A DNA stretch of 64,000 bases from Peribacillus acanthi (GCF_003073175.1 NZ_QBBX01000011.1:88204-152203); one strand, 5' to 3'; shown: positions 27,862 to 38,228, numbered from the stretch's first letter. The notes: generated from the sequence alone by a model not told the origin. Numbers and translations: made by a program.

Positions 27862-28770
27862 CTATTTCCATTGATAAGGTGTCTCCTGGTAGACATAATA
27901 GTTAAGCCAGTTTGAAAACAGTAAGTGCGCATGGCTTCTCCATTGCTGCAAGGGAATTTCTTTAGGGTCATCGTTAGGAAAATAATTTTCCGGTACATGA
28001 ATATCGAGACCTTTCTTGCTATCTCTTTCGTACTCATCCCTTAATGTTTCTACGTCATATTCCAAATGCCCAGTGACCATAATTCGTTTACGATCCTTAG
28101 AAGACACTAACAAGATTCCTGCCTCTTTTGATTCTGCTAGAATCATTAAGTCATTCCTACTAACCAATGAATTGCGCGCTACGTCGGTATAACGTGAATG
28201 AGGGGCAATAAATACATCATCAAACCCTCTGACTATTTTTTCATTTCTATTGGTAACAGAATGAGCAAATATTCCCGAGCATTTTCTAGGTAATTCATAT
28301 TTCTGTATGCCGTAATAATGATACAACGCAGCTTGAGCTCCCCAACAGATATGTAGGTTGGACGTAACATTTTTTGTAGACCAGTCCATAATTTCTTTTA
28401 ACTCTTCCCAATAATCCACCTCTTCAAAATGTAGTTTTTCTACTGGTGCACCAGTAATAACTAAACCATCGAATTTGTGGTCCTTAACCTCAGAATAAAA
28501 CTTATAAAACTTATCCAAGTGGGACTTGCTCGTATTTTTTGACTGATGTGATGCTAATTTAATAAATGTGACATTTAGTTGAAGGGGAGTATTTCCTAAC
28601 AATCTTAACAATTGTGCCTCAGTCTTTTCTTTTTCCGGCATCAAGTTAAGAATGGCTATATTTAATGGTCGTATATCCTGGTGGTCCGCACGTTCTTCAT
28701 CCATTACAAAAATTTGCTCTTGTTCTAAAATTTCCTTCACGGGTATCCCATTTGGTATTTTAATTGGCAA
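27862..28770 (-). CDS. metA: Homoserine O-acetyltransferase MetA
   Basis: About 302 residues when started at TTG 28770, which has GGAGG nine bases upstream and gives the family's usual N-terminus (PIKIPNGIP). This numbering places Cys142 (ICWGAQ) and Glu111 (GAPVE) where expected. Glu111 is the residue that selects acetyl-CoA; succinyl-type enzymes have Gly. The enzyme makes O-acetylhomoserine for methionine synthesis. An earlier ATG at 28806 precedes the ribosome site and is rejected. Confidence 0.95.
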   Translation of the reverse strand: MPIKIPNGIPVKEILEQEQIFVMDEERADHQDIRPLNIAILNLMPEKEKTEAQLLRLLGNTPLQLNVTFIKLASHQSKNTSKSHLDKFYKFYSEVKDHKFDGLVITGAPVEKLHFEEVDYWEELKEIMDWSTKNVTSNLHICWGAQAALYHYYGIQKYELPRKCSGIFAHSVTNRNEKIVRGFDDVFIAPHSRYTDVARNSLVSRNDLMILAESKEAGILLVSSKDRKRIMVTGHLEYDVETLRDEYERDSKKGLDIHVPENYFPNDDPKEIPLQQWRSHAHLLFSNWLNYYVYQETPYQWK

Positions 28771-28823
28771 GAAACATAACCTCCGTTCATAAGACTGAAA
28801 ATTCAAAATCGGTTAATGACTTC

Positions 28824-28851
28824 ATTATATATAGATTCATTGTTTTATCAA
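28824..28851 (-). promoter_or_regulatory. SigA-type promoter of metA
   Basis: Minus strand: -35 TTGATA (28851-28846), 16-base spacer, -10 TATAAT (28829-28824). The leader to the TTG start is only about 45 bases, so no S-box riboswitch fits. Confidence 0.7.
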
Positions 28852-28982
28852 TGTCATTTTAATTATTTAATTTAATTACAAGTCCCATATAGGAGTAATT
28901 AATGGAAATTCAAAAGGAATATGTATAAAATGTGTTCATAAACCAACAAAATTTTGATATCTGTAGAAAGCAGTGATACAAC

Positions 28983-29537
28983 ATGTTTGATCCGACAGCC
29001 TTTGATAATATGAAAACGGTCCTTGAGGGTGCTGTGTATGATCAAGATTTAGATGGGGTTATCTTGGTAAACAATCGTAATGATACATTGGACTTAGCGC
29101 AATTATCTAGATGTTTCAAAATAGCCTTTAATCTTAGACCTTCTAAAGAAACAAAGAATCCGAAAATAACTGCGAGTTTAGTATTGATGTCTTCTTTAAA
29201 TAATTTAGCAGCCGAATTACTAGCGAATGAAAACTCATCTGTTGGGAAGAATGCTGGTGCGAATTTAAAGATACATTTTGCTATCCCGGTGATATTGCCC
29301 TCAATGGATAGCATTCAAAAATTGACATCAGTACTTAAGGATCAGTGGGGAGAAACCCGTGACATTATTATTAAAGAAGAAAAGACATTTGAAAATGGTA
29401 TTTATCGGGATAGTCTAATATATTCAACGGTCCAGTTTGCAAGACTTGTGACTGAAGACCAATTGAATGAATTATCTGGTCTTGTTACCCATGTAATTAA
29501 GTCTTTGGAAGAATTAGAGAGTCACACAGAAATATAA
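28983..29537 (+). CDS. Uncharacterised 184-residue protein
   Basis: Soluble protein with a hydrophobic strand after the N-terminus (LDGVILVNNRND) and mixed alpha/beta character; no signal peptide, cysteines are few. No known motif recognised. The ribosome site is weak. Divergent from metA and followed by the glutathione peroxidase gene. Function unknown. Confidence 0.75.
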   Translation: MFDPTAFDNMKTVLEGAVYDQDLDGVILVNNRNDTLDLAQLSRCFKIAFNLRPSKETKNPKITASLVLMSSLNNLAAELLANENSSVGKNAGANLKIHFAIPVILPSMDSIQKLTSVLKDQWGETRDIIIKEEKTFENGIYRDSLIYSTVQFARLVTEDQLNELSGLVTHVIKSLEELESHTEI

Positions 29538-29634
29538 ATGTAGCATAGTATTAGTTTTCAAAGAAATACTGAAATTGGAACAGTTTATTTTTCTCATGTA
29601 CAATTAAATTATTTCCGTATTGGAGGGCAAACCA

Positions 29635-30111
29635 ATGTCTATTTATGAATATGAAGCAAAAAGCATCGATGGATCCAGCGTGTCTATGGAAGATTATAAA
29701 GGTAAAGTCCTTTTGATTGTGAATACAGCCAGTAAATGTGGATTTACGAACCAATATGATGAACTTCAAAAGCTCTATGAAAAATACCGTAATCAAGGAT
29801 TTGAGATTTTAGGTTTTCCCTGTAACCAATTTATGGGTCAAGAGCCAGGGGACGAATTAGATATTCAGTCTTTCTGTCGCTTGAATTATGGTGTGACTTT
29901 TCCTATGTTTTCTAAAATCGATGTGAATGGAGAGGATGCACACCCGCTATTTAAGTATTTGGCGGATGAAGCTCCGGGCCTTTTAGGTTCCAAAAGCATA
30001 AAGTGGAACTTCACCAAATTCCTCGTTGACCGTAAAGGAAAGCCAGTGAGTAGGTTCGCTCCGAAAACAAAACCATTCGAATTCGAAAAAGATATTGAAA
30101 GTTTATTATAA
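29635..30111 (+). CDS. bsaA: Glutathione-peroxidase-like thiol peroxidase
   Basis: 158 residues, Cys-type GPx. Peroxidatic Cys35 lies in TASKCGFT, Gln in [12 protein letters not shown], and the Trp/Asn pair in [11 protein letters not shown]. It reduces hydroperoxides, in Bacillaceae probably with thioredoxin or bacillithiol rather than glutathione. GGAGGG lies 7 bases before ATG 29635; the upstream TTG is within that site. Confidence 0.94.
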   Translation: MSIYEYEAKSIDGSSVSMEDYKGKVLLIVNTASKCGFTNQYDELQKLYEKYRNQGFEILGFPCNQFMGQEPGDELDIQSFCRLNYGVTFPMFSKIDVNGEDAHPLFKYLADEAPGLLGSKSIKWNFTKFLVDRKGKPVSRFAPKTKPFEFEKDIESLL

Positions 30112-30123
30112 TATTTTTCATTT

Positions 30124-30154
30124 GGCCTAGCGTAATTCGCTTGGTCTTTTGTTT
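30124..30154 (+). terminator. Terminator after bsaA
   Basis: GGCC-AGCG/CGCT-GGTC stem with one mismatch, then TTTTGTTTG. Confidence 0.75.
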
Positions 30155-30304
30155 GTGTGAATTAAAAAATTAGAATAATCCAATAATATTATTCAATGAA
30201 AAGTATTTTTTCTGAAAAAATAAAGGAAATTTCCAATAAAGTTAGAAATCTAAATAGTAATGAATGAGCATAAACTAGATTACTAGTTAAAAAGGGTGAT
30301 TAAT

Positions 30305-31150
30305 ATGACAGAAAAAATAGCTTGGGTTACCGATAGCACAACTTTTTTAGATGAAGAATTAAAGGACCATCCAGATGTATTCGTAATTCCAATGATGGTA
30401 TTTGTAGAAGGGAAAGAATATTTGGACGGAGTAGATATTCATCCTAAGGATTTATTTGCTTTAATGGAAGAAAAGAAAGCGGTTCCAAAAACCTCTCAAC
30501 CTTCTGTAGGAACGTTTTATGAATTGTATAAGAAATTAGAAGAGTCCTATGACAGAATTTTTTCGTTCCATGTTTCAAGCTTTCTAAGTGGAACAGTTTC
30601 TTCAAGTCAACAGGCTGCACAAATGGTTAATATCCCGGTCCATACAATTGATACATTGATTCTATCGTACCCTATTTCCTTTTTAATGAAAAAAGCTATG
30701 AAATGGCTGGCTGAAGGTATCTCCACTGAAGAAACATTAGGTAAGATCGATGAAATGAAACAGAAAAATGAGACTTATGTTTTGATAGGAGACCTAGTCC
30801 AGCTGCACAGAAGCGGAAGAATGAATGGTGTACAATACTTCTTGGGCAGTATGTTAAACGTTAAACCGATAATTTCCATTGAAGCTGGTAAGCTTTCTAG
30901 TAAAGAAAAAGTTCGAAGTGAAAAACAGGCTCAAAAGAAAATCTTTTCATATTTACAAAGAGCTATATCAGAGGGTGAAGTGAAAGAGTGCATGATCCTT
31001 TATGGAAATGATGAATCCCAAACAACAGAATGGTATGAAGAACTTACTTCGCTTTATCCTAACATCTACTTTCACAAATGCGCATTAGGTACAGCAATTG
31101 GTGTCCATGCAGGTGGAAATACTTTAGGTATTAGCTGGTATAATGAGTAG
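30305..31150 (+). CDS. DegV-family fatty-acid-binding protein
   Basis: 281 residues, DegV/FakB type: WVTDSTTFL at the start, SQPSVGTFYELY and FHVSSFLSGTVSSS loops that bind fatty acid, and the C-terminal VHAGGNTLGISW. FakB proteins present fatty acids to FakA kinase; no fakA lies nearby. AAAGGGTGAT precedes ATG 30305; the open frame extends three codons upstream. Confidence 0.9.
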   Translation: MTEKIAWVTDSTTFLDEELKDHPDVFVIPMMVFVEGKEYLDGVDIHPKDLFALMEEKKAVPKTSQPSVGTFYELYKKLEESYDRIFSFHVSSFLSGTVSSSQQAAQMVNIPVHTIDTLILSYPISFLMKKAMKWLAEGISTEETLGKIDEMKQKNETYVLIGDLVQLHRSGRMNGVQYFLGSMLNVKPIISIEAGKLSSKEKVRSEKQAQKKIFSYLQRAISEGEVKECMILYGNDESQTTEWYEELTSLYPNIYFHKCALGTAIGVHAGGNTLGISWYNE

Positions 31151-31156
31151 GATATA

Positions 31157-31187
31157 GAGAGGGCCCTTTAATGGGGCTCTTTTTTTG
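31157..31187 (+). terminator. Terminator after degV-like gene
   Basis: AGAG..GCCC/GGGGCTCT stem with a small bulge and seven T. Confidence 0.75.
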
Positions 31188-31291
31188 AGATTGATTTGAT
31201 GGCAGAAAAACTGAATATTGAAACCCTTTCTTTATTAACTTTTAATTTTATATTAATTATGACAAAATGTGCTTAAGTAAGGGGGAAGAAA

Positions 31292-31996
31292 TTGAAGAAA
31301 ATATTACTAAGTTTAACTATTGCTGCCAGTCTCTTATTTTTTGTAAATACATCCAAAGTTGAGGCAGATGGTTTTGTAGCTTATGGAGACAGCAATACCA
31401 TTGGTTCCTATTTTGAAACCTACGGATACGATTTAAATAATCGATGGATTATAAAGACTGGAGCCATCAATGCAGGGGTAAGTGGTGATTATACAAATCG
31501 AGCTTTGAAGAGGTTCAACGTCGACGTGCTGTCAAAAAATCCTGATACCATCTCAATCATGTTCGGATTAAACGATGGCTTGTTATTTGACAATGGAAAG
31601 CCACAGGTTGATAAAATAACCTTTGAAAAAAATATCACTAGCATGGTTACGCAATTAAAAGCAAAAAAAGTCAAAGTTTTGTTAATGACTAATATTCCGG
31701 TACAACAATCACTCTATTATAGTAAATATCCTCAAAAGAAACATTTGTATGCAGATAAAGGTGGAATACGCATATGGATGAACGGCTACAATGAAATTAT
31801 CCGCAAAGTTGCTAAAGCACAAAAAGTACAACTTATTGATAACTATGTAAATGCCTGGATTAAAGCGGGAGGCGGTGCGGGTTCAGATGCACAGCTTTTG
31901 AACAGTGGTCTAGTTGCGCCTGATGGATACCATTGGTCCCAAAAAGGGCATGATATGATTTCTTACTCAGTTAAATATTATTTAAGTAGAAATTAA
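31292..31996 (+). CDS. Secreted SGNH/GDSL hydrolase
   Basis: 234 residues with a Sec signal peptide (MKKILLSLTIAASLLFFVNT, cleavage probably after VEA). Catalytic blocks: AYGDSNTIG (Ser), FGLNDG (Asn/Gly block) and APDGYHWSQKGH (Asp-His). Likely extracellular esterase or deacetylase acting on cell-wall or carbohydrate esters. TTG start after GGGGGAAG. Downstream terminator gives a single-gene unit. Confidence 0.87.
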   Translation: MKKILLSLTIAASLLFFVNTSKVEADGFVAYGDSNTIGSYFETYGYDLNNRWIIKTGAINAGVSGDYTNRALKRFNVDVLSKNPDTISIMFGLNDGLLFDNGKPQVDKITFEKNITSMVTQLKAKKVKVLLMTNIPVQQSLYYSKYPQKKHLYADKGGIRIWMNGYNEIIRKVAKAQKVQLIDNYVNAWIKAGGGAGSDAQLLNSGLVAPDGYHWSQKGHDMISYSVKYYLSRN

Positions 31997-32037
31997 ACAA
32001 GTAAAATATGTTATAGCATTACAACATACAAGGAATT

Positions 32038-32072
32038 GAAGACTCATCATGAAAATGGGTCTTCTTTTTTTG
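32038..32072 (+). terminator. Terminator after SGNH gene
   Basis: GAAGAC-CAT/ATG-GTCTTC stem followed by eight T. Confidence 0.85.
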
Positions 32073-32158
32073 TTTTGTTTTTTAATCAAAATCCATCATT
32101 CCTCATTATTCAACTAATCGTGGTACAATAGGGTCATTGCAATGTTAAGGAGATCGAG

Positions 32159-32806
32159 ATGCAAAAAAAGTTAATAAAAGAAGCTGAGTTGTTTGTGAAA
32201 ACCAAATTAGGCAAAGATGCCTCTGGCCATGATTACCACCACTGTGACAGAGTCCGAAAGCTTTCCATAAAAATAGCCATTAAAGAAGGAATTGCCGATA
32301 CAAGTGTCATAGAATTAGCGGCACTATTGCATGATGTTCCAGACGAAAAATTGAATGATGGGACTGAGCAAGGGTGGAAACTGCTTGATGAATGGTTTAC
32401 TGGACAAGAAGTTCCAATACAAATAAGCAATCAAATAAAAACAATTATCCAAGAAGTGTCATATAAAGGTGGTCATAATTCCCCACCAACCTCACTAGAA
32501 GCAGAAATCGTTCAGGATGCCGATCGTTTAGAAGCAATCGGTGCTATTGGAATTGCACGGGCTTTTGCCTATGGAGGCAAAAAAGGAAGACCGTTATTTG
32601 ATCCTTCTATTTCTGTTAGGGAAGAGATGACACTTGAAGAATACCGTAATGCTAAGTCGTCTACTATCCATCACTTTTACGAAAAGCTTTTGAAGCTATC
32701 AGCCCTTTTTAATACAAAGACTGGTAAAGAGATGGCTCAAAAAAGGCACGATTACATGGAATCATTTTTGGAACAATTTTATAAAGAATGGGATGCAGAA
32801 GTATGA
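32159..32806 (+). CDS. ypgQ: HD-domain phosphohydrolase YpgQ
   Basis: 215 residues, HD superfamily: HDYHHCDRV supplies the first His, ALLHDVPDEK the HD pair, and VQDADRLEAIG the distal Asp. B. subtilis YpgQ is a metal-dependent pyrophosphohydrolase of nucleoside triphosphates. AAGGAGATCGAG precedes the ATG. Its stop overlaps the ABC-F start by 4 bases (ATGA). Confidence 0.92.
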   Translation: MQKKLIKEAELFVKTKLGKDASGHDYHHCDRVRKLSIKIAIKEGIADTSVIELAALLHDVPDEKLNDGTEQGWKLLDEWFTGQEVPIQISNQIKTIIQEVSYKGGHNSPPTSLEAEIVQDADRLEAIGAIGIARAFAYGGKKGRPLFDPSISVREEMTLEEYRNAKSSTIHHFYEKLLKLSALFNTKTGKEMAQKRHDYMESFLEQFYKEWDAEV

Positions 32807-34692
32807 AGATTTTTTCAATGGAAGATGTAAAAAAAACAGTAGGCGATAAAACCTTATTTGCTGGACTTTCTTTTTCTATTAGAGAAGGTGACAAAATAGG
32901 GATTATTGGTGTCAATGGTACTGGGAAGTCAACTTTACTAAAAATTATTTTTGGACAAGAAGAAGCCGACCAAGGCATAAAAGACCATCCACGTGATTAT
33001 ACAATCTCTTATTTACCACAAGAGCCAGAGTTTGATGAGAATGAATCAATCATCGATCATCTATTTAAAAGTGAAACACCTTTGTTTAAACTAATACGTG
33101 AATATGAGGGTGCTCTACAGGATTTACAAGAACAACCTGAAAATGAAACTGTTCAACAAAGATTATTTAAACTACAGCACCAAATGGATGAAATGAATGG
33201 CTGGGAAAGAAATGCAGAAGCCAAATCAATTCTGACAAAACTAGGGATGAATGATTTCAATGCTATGATTGGTAACCTATCAGGTGGACAGAAAAAGAGG
33301 GTTGCATTAGCCAAAGCGCTTATCGAAAATTCTGATCTTCTCATACTAGACGAACCGACAAACCATTTGGATTTTGAAAGTATTCAGTGGCTTGAACAGT
33401 ACATAGGGAAGTACCAAAAATCTGTTTTATTTGTTACCCATGATAGATATTTTCTTGACAATATTTCTACGAAAATATGGGAACTAGCTAACGGGAACTT
33501 ATACGAATATAAAGGGAACTATGCTGACTACCTGGAATCGAAGGCAATCCGCGAAGAGAATGAACAGAGTATGCAATTAAAAAAAGAGAGTCTATTTAAA
33601 AAAGAATTAGCTTGGATTAGACGTGGAGCAAAAGCTCGTACAACCAAGCAAAAAGCCAGGATTGACCGATTTAACCAACTCGAGACAGAAGTCAGTCAAA
33701 GGTCTTCTACAGAAAAATTAGAAATGGACTTAATGGGAAGTAGACTTGGAAAAAAAGTAATCGAATTGAAGGATGTTTACAAGGATTTTGGAAATAAAAG
33801 TGTCTTAAAGGATTTCTCATATTTATTAAAGCCAGGTGACAGAGTTGGGATTGTTGGTAAGAATGGTGCTGGAAAGTCTACCTTATTAAATATCCTCGCT
33901 GGTAAGGAAACGATTGATGCTGGTGAAATCGAGCAAGGGACAACGGTTAAAATAGGGTATTATACACAGGAAACCGTCGACCTTAATGAAAGTATGAGGA
34001 TGATTGAATATATCCGTGAAGAAGCAGAAGCAATTAAACTTAAAGATGGATCATTAGTTTCAGCTGCTAATATGCTCGAAAGATTTTTATTCCCATTGCA
34101 TTCTCACGGAACTCCTATTTCTAAATTGTCCGGTGGGGAAAAAAGAAGATTGTACCTATTAAGAATATTGATGTCATCACCCAATGTATTATTAATGGAC
34201 GAACCAACGAACGATTTAGATACTGAAACTTTAACAGTCTTAGAAGACTTTTTGGAAAGTTTTTCAGGAGTTGTGATTACAGTCTCCCATGACCGATATT
34301 TCCTCGACAAAGTGACAACTGAACTTCTTGTTTTCTTAGGAAATGGTGAAATTTCTCGTTACTATGGAACGTACACTGAGTATTTGGAATCAGGAAAAAT
34401 AGAAGAGCCCACAAACACGGAAGAGAAAACACAGGCTCTTGAACCTGCTCCAATCAAAGAAACGAAAAAGAAGAAAAGATTAAGCTATATGGAAATGCGC
34501 GAATGGGAAACAATTGAATCCGATATTCAAAAAGTTGAGGAAAGATTAGAAGTTATTGCAAAAGAAATTCAGCAAACAGGATCGGATTTTGAGAAAGCAG
34601 CCGCGTTCATGAAAGAGGAAACTGAATTAACGGAAAAACTGGAATCTTTGATTGAACGATGGTCTTACCTATCAGAAAAAATGGAAGAGTAA
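32803..34692 (+). CDS. yfmR: ABC-F ATPase, YfmR/Uup type
   Basis: 629 residues, two soluble ABC domains with Walker A GVNGTGKST and GKNGAGKST, signatures LSGGQKKR and LSGGEKRR, a linker with ARTTKQKARIDRF between them, and a C-terminal coiled coil (from about KKKRLSYMEMREWE). Length and tail match B. subtilis YfmR, which acts on stalled ribosomes alongside EF-P. No membrane part. ATG 32803 overlaps ypgQ; earlier in-frame starts lie inside ypgQ. Confidence 0.88.
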   Translation: MKIFSMEDVKKTVGDKTLFAGLSFSIREGDKIGIIGVNGTGKSTLLKIIFGQEEADQGIKDHPRDYTISYLPQEPEFDENESIIDHLFKSETPLFKLIREYEGALQDLQEQPENETVQQRLFKLQHQMDEMNGWERNAEAKSILTKLGMNDFNAMIGNLSGGQKKRVALAKALIENSDLLILDEPTNHLDFESIQWLEQYIGKYQKSVLFVTHDRYFLDNISTKIWELANGNLYEYKGNYADYLESKAIREENEQSMQLKKESLFKKELAWIRRGAKARTTKQKARIDRFNQLETEVSQRSSTEKLEMDLMGSRLGKKVIELKDVYKDFGNKSVLKDFSYLLKPGDRVGIVGKNGAGKSTLLNILAGKETIDAGEIEQGTTVKIGYYTQETVDLNESMRMIEYIREEAEAIKLKDGSLVSAANMLERFLFPLHSHGTPISKLSGGEKRRLYLLRILMSSPNVLLMDEPTNDLDTETLTVLEDFLESFSGVVITVSHDRYFLDKVTTELLVFLGNGEISRYYGTYTEYLESGKIEEPTNTEEKTQALEPAPIKETKKKKRLSYMEMREWETIESDIQKVEERLEVIAKEIQQTGSDFEKAAAFMKEETELTEKLESLIERWSYLSEKMEE

Positions 34693-34705
34693 AGGACGTG
34701 ATCAA

Positions 34706-35836
34706 ATGAAGATTATTTCTATAGAACCTACTCCTAGTCCAAATACAATGAAAATTACACTAGATGAAGAGCTTACTGCTGGAAAAAGTAATAATTATAA
34801 AGTTTCAGATAAGGATCATGCACCTAGCTATATAAAATCTATTTTAGAAATCGAGGGTGTAAAAGGAGTCTATCATGTGGCAGACTTCCTAGCGATTGAG
34901 CGTAATCCTAAATTTGACTGGAAACAAATTCTGGCTTCAGTTCGTCGTGTATTTGGCGAAGGAGATTCTGAAATGGGGCAAGCCGAGGAAGGACCGTTGT
35001 CTCATTATGGGGAAATATCTGTGCATATACAGATGTTTAAAGGGATACCGATGCAAATCAAATTGAATGATGGAGAACAGGAAGTGCGAGTGGGGTTACC
35101 AGAGTATTTTATAACGGCTGTTTCAGCTGCAAGGCTTCCTGAAGATAATGTGGTTATGCTTCGTCAATGGAAAGACTACGGAGTACGATACGGAAATACG
35201 GATGAGGTAGGCAATACTGTACTTGAAGAAATTACAGCTGCATATCCAACGGAACGACTACAAGAATTAGTCAAAATAGCTTTGGACACTGAGCAAAGGC
35301 AGCAAACATTAAGAAAGCGTGAAAAGAAAAAATTAACCTCTGAAATATTAAAAGATGAGGATTGGAAAATCCGCTATCAAGCTTTAGAGCAAATGGAGGA
35401 TCCAGAGTTAGAAGATTTGCCTCTTTTGGAAATGGCAATTGACGATGAGAAAGCTTCTATTCGAAGACTGGCTACCGTTTACTTAGGGATGATTAAAGAT
35501 ACCTCCGTTTTACCTGCTTTATATAAAGCCTTGAAGGATTCGTCAGTTTCTGTCCGTAGAACAGCCGGAGACTGTTTATCAGATCTTGGATTTAAAGAGG
35601 CTATGAACGAAATGAGTCTTGCTTTGAAAGATAGCAGCAAACTGGTACGTTGGCGCGCTGCAATGTTCCTTTATGAGGAAGGCGATGAGTCCGTGCTACC
35701 TGCACTTCAAGAAGCAGAAAATGATCCTGAATTTGAAGTAGCAATGCAAGTGAAAATGGCAATTGAAAGAATTAAAACTGGTGAAGAAGCAAAAGGATCC
35801 ATCTGGAAACAAATGACTGAGCTTCGTGAAAATTAG
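34706..35836 (+). CDS. ypgR: YpgR/CvfC-like Nfu-N and HEAT-repeat protein
   Basis: 376 residues. The N-terminal 85 residues are an Nfu-N domain (IEPTPSPNTMKITLD). The C-terminal third has HEAT-like repeats (KIRYQALEQMEDPELEDLPL, VRRTAGDCLSDLG, VRWRAAMFLYEEG). The Staphylococcus relative is called conserved virulence factor C; its biochemical job is unknown. ATG 34706 follows AAAGGACGTG; the longer frame starts within the ABC-F gene. Confidence 0.9.
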   Translation: MKIISIEPTPSPNTMKITLDEELTAGKSNNYKVSDKDHAPSYIKSILEIEGVKGVYHVADFLAIERNPKFDWKQILASVRRVFGEGDSEMGQAEEGPLSHYGEISVHIQMFKGIPMQIKLNDGEQEVRVGLPEYFITAVSAARLPEDNVVMLRQWKDYGVRYGNTDEVGNTVLEEITAAYPTERLQELVKIALDTEQRQQTLRKREKKKLTSEILKDEDWKIRYQALEQMEDPELEDLPLLEMAIDDEKASIRRLATVYLGMIKDTSVLPALYKALKDSSVSVRRTAGDCLSDLGFKEAMNEMSLALKDSSKLVRWRAAMFLYEEGDESVLPALQEAENDPEFEVAMQVKMAIERIKTGEEAKGSIWKQMTELREN

Positions 35837-35848
35837 TTATTTGGTAGG

Positions 35849-35886
35849 GACTCAAAGACTTATTATTAAGGCTTTGGGTCTTTTTT
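35849..35886 (+). terminator. Terminator after ypgR
   Basis: GACTCAAAG/CTTTGGGTC hairpin with one G-T pair and six T. Confidence 0.85.
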
Positions 35887-36010
35887 GTACTTTTTAATTA
35901 GAATATAATTTCAAGAGAGAATTAGATAGCTGGAGAGGCTAGAAGCTAGATTGGTAATCGACTTGTTACACTAAGGCATACGTCGAACAATCGGAAAAAA
36001 TGATCGTTTC

Positions 36011-36102
36011 GAAAGTATTTTTATGAAAGCTGAAAGTAAATCTTATGTTTTGAAAGTATTTTTATGAAAGTTGAAAGTAAATCTTATGTTTTCGAAAGTA
36101 TT
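36011..36102 (+). repeat. Tandem 41-bp direct repeat upstream of ilvD
   Basis: Two adjacent 41-base copies (36011-36051 and 36052-36092) that differ at one base, then a partial third copy after one extra base (36094-36102). Each unit begins GAAAGTATTTTTATGAAAG. It lies in the 438-base gap before ilvD and codes for nothing obvious. Confidence 0.9.
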
Positions 36103-36200
36103 ATTAACTGTTATTGAATACATGGGGTGCTCCAATAGTTCATATGGACCCAACACTAACTAGTTTTTTCAAGAAAGAAGATATTAAGTTAAATTAATTA

Positions 36201-36245
36201 AATTTTATGAAAATTATTGCAATTAATTCAAAAAAACTCTATATT
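36201..36245 (+). promoter_or_regulatory. CodY box and promoter of ilvD
   Basis: AATTTTATGAAAATT (36201-36215) matches the CodY consensus at 14 of 15 positions. It abuts -35 TTGCAA (36217-36222), with a 17-base spacer and -10 TATATT (36240-36245). CodY bound here would block polymerase when branched-chain amino acids and GTP are high. No T-box is present. Confidence 0.82.
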
Positions 36246-36274
36246 GGAATATAAAAATATGGAGGGATCAGCAA

Positions 36275-37987
36275 ATGGCTAAAGATCTAAGGTTACGAAG
36301 TAAGGTTATCAGTGAGGGAGAGACGAAGGCACCTAATCGAGCCATGTTGCGTGCGGTTGGATTTACGGATGAGGATTTCAAAAAACCGATGATTGGAGTT
36401 GCCAGTACGTGGAGCGAAGTGACACCATGTAATATTCACATCGATGAACTGGCACGTAGGGCGAAACAAGGAGCAAAGGATGCTGGTGGAGCACCTATGA
36501 TATTCAATACAATCACTGTTTCAGATGGAATCTCCATGGGAACTGAAGGTATGCGATACTCATTGCCTAGCCGTGATTTGATTGCTGATTCGATCGAAAC
36601 AGTAGTTGGTGGAGAAAGCTTAGATGGTTTTGTTGCAATTGGTGGTTGTGACAAAAACATGCCAGGCTGTATGATGGCGATTGCAAGGATGAATTTACCC
36701 GCAGTATTTGTTTATGGAGGGACCATTAAGCCAGGACGATTACATAATCAAAATATTGATATCGTTTCCGCTTTTGAAGGGGTAGGAAAATACAATCAAG
36801 GCAGTATTGATAAAGAAGAATTACATAAAATTGAATGCCATGCATGCCCAGGTTCAGGATCATGTGGAGGAATGTATACGGCAAACACAATGGCTAGTGC
36901 GATTGAGGCTTTAGGAATGAGTTTACCAGGTAGCTCATCCAATCCTGCTGAAACCACTGAAAAACATGATGATTGCTATTTAGCAGGGAAGGCAGTCTAC
37001 AATTTGTTAGAAAAAGATATTTATCCAAGAGATATTTTAACAAAAGAAGCGTTTGAAAATGCAATAACGGTGGTTATGGCCCTTGGCGGCTCTACTAATG
37101 CTATCCTTCACTTGATGGCTATTGCTCATTCTGCTGAAGTGGATTTATCTTTAGAGGACTTTGACCGTATTCAGAAAAAAGTTCCGCATATCGCTGACTT
37201 AAAACCAAGCGGTAAATATGTAATGCAAGATTTACATGAAGCTGGAGGTGTATCTGCAGTAATGAAACTTCTGCTAAAAGAAGGTTTATTACATGGTGAT
37301 TGCTTGACTGTTACAGGAAAAACGCTCGCAGAGAACCTTCAAGATCAGCCTGATTTAGTAGAGGGCCAAAAAGTTATTTATCCAGTGAATGAACCTTTGA
37401 AAAAGCATGGGCCATTGGTTGTTTTGAAAGGAAATCTTGCACCAGAAGGAGCGGTTGCAAAAGTATCTGGTTTGAAAGTCTCTTCTATGACAGGACCTGC
37501 AAAGGTATTTGATGATGAGCCAAGTGCAACAGAAGCAATCCTTAAAGGAGATATCGAAGCTGGGGATGTATTGGTAATCCGCTATGAAGGACCAAAGGGC
37601 GGGCCAGGTATGCCTGAAATGCTGTCCATTTCAGCTATGTTAGTTGGAAAAGGATTAGGTGAATCTGTTGCATTACTAACAGACGGCCGCTTCTCTGGCG
37701 GGACGCATGGGCTTGTTATTGGCCATATTGCACCAGAAGCTCAAGTTGGAGGACCAATTGCTTTTATCGAAAATGGTGATTTGATAACGGTTGATAGTGT
37801 TAGTCAATCGCTCACAGTTCACGTGACAGGTGAAGTTTTGGAAGAACGTAGAAAAAATTGGACGGCACCACCACTCATGGCTAAAGGTACACTTGCCAAA
37901 TATGCTAGATTAGTTAGCAGTGCTTCTAAAGGAGCAGTGACCGATTTATTTGAAGTAGAATCGATTAGAGAGACGATAAAGTCCTAA
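36275..37987 (+). CDS. ilvD: Dihydroxy-acid dehydratase
   Basis: 570 residues; converts 2,3-dihydroxy-3-methyl acids to keto acids in valine, leucine and isoleucine synthesis. Fe-S cysteines are seen in CDKNMPGC and in [32 protein letters not shown] is the C-terminal swivelling-domain motif. GGAGGG precedes the ATG. It is alone, separate from an ilv operon, with a CodY box as in B. subtilis. Confidence 0.97.
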   Translation: MAKDLRLRSKVISEGETKAPNRAMLRAVGFTDEDFKKPMIGVASTWSEVTPCNIHIDELARRAKQGAKDAGGAPMIFNTITVSDGISMGTEGMRYSLPSRDLIADSIETVVGGESLDGFVAIGGCDKNMPGCMMAIARMNLPAVFVYGGTIKPGRLHNQNIDIVSAFEGVGKYNQGSIDKEELHKIECHACPGSGSCGGMYTANTMASAIEALGMSLPGSSSNPAETTEKHDDCYLAGKAVYNLLEKDIYPRDILTKEAFENAITVVMALGGSTNAILHLMAIAHSAEVDLSLEDFDRIQKKVPHIADLKPSGKYVMQDLHEAGGVSAVMKLLLKEGLLHGDCLTVTGKTLAENLQDQPDLVEGQKVIYPVNEPLKKHGPLVVLKGNLAPEGAVAKVSGLKVSSMTGPAKVFDDEPSATEAILKGDIEAGDVLVIRYEGPKGGPGMPEMLSISAMLVGKGLGESVALLTDGRFSGGTHGLVIGHIAPEAQVGGPIAFIENGDLITVDSVSQSLTVHVTGEVLEERRKNWTAPPLMAKGTLAKYARLVSSASKGAVTDLFEVESIRETIKS

Positions 37988-37996
37988 TAAATATAT

Positions 37997-38044
37997 AATG
38001 AGGTGTCTACAACTCCAATTTTCAGGGGCAGTAGACACCTCATT
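37997..38044 (+). terminator. Strong hairpin after ilvD
   Basis: Perfect 14-bp stem AATGAGGTGTCTAC/GTAGACACCTCATT with a 20-base loop. The 3' tail is GATTTG, poor in T, so efficiency is uncertain. Confidence 0.75.
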
Positions 38045-38228
38045 GATTTGTAAATCAAAAAAAGAGCCAAGCACATGTAAAGCTTAGGTCGAATGAATAT
38101 TTCTAAATGCGTAATTTCATGATAAAAACTAATTTCGACTAATATTGCAAGGATGAAAAGATTGAAAGTGTCAAAAGGAATATAGTATGCTTACAATACT
38201 GAATAGATCTTGAATGGAGCGATGAAGA

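Noticed and set aside
28771..28982. S-box riboswitch for metA
   Set aside because: No S-box core sequence or terminator; leader too short.
36011..36102. Possible CRISPR array
   Set aside because: Copies are directly tandem with no spacers and no cas genes are present.
35887..36274. T-box leader for ilvD
   Set aside because: No T-box core (GGGTGG...) nor antiterminator seen; CodY box found instead.
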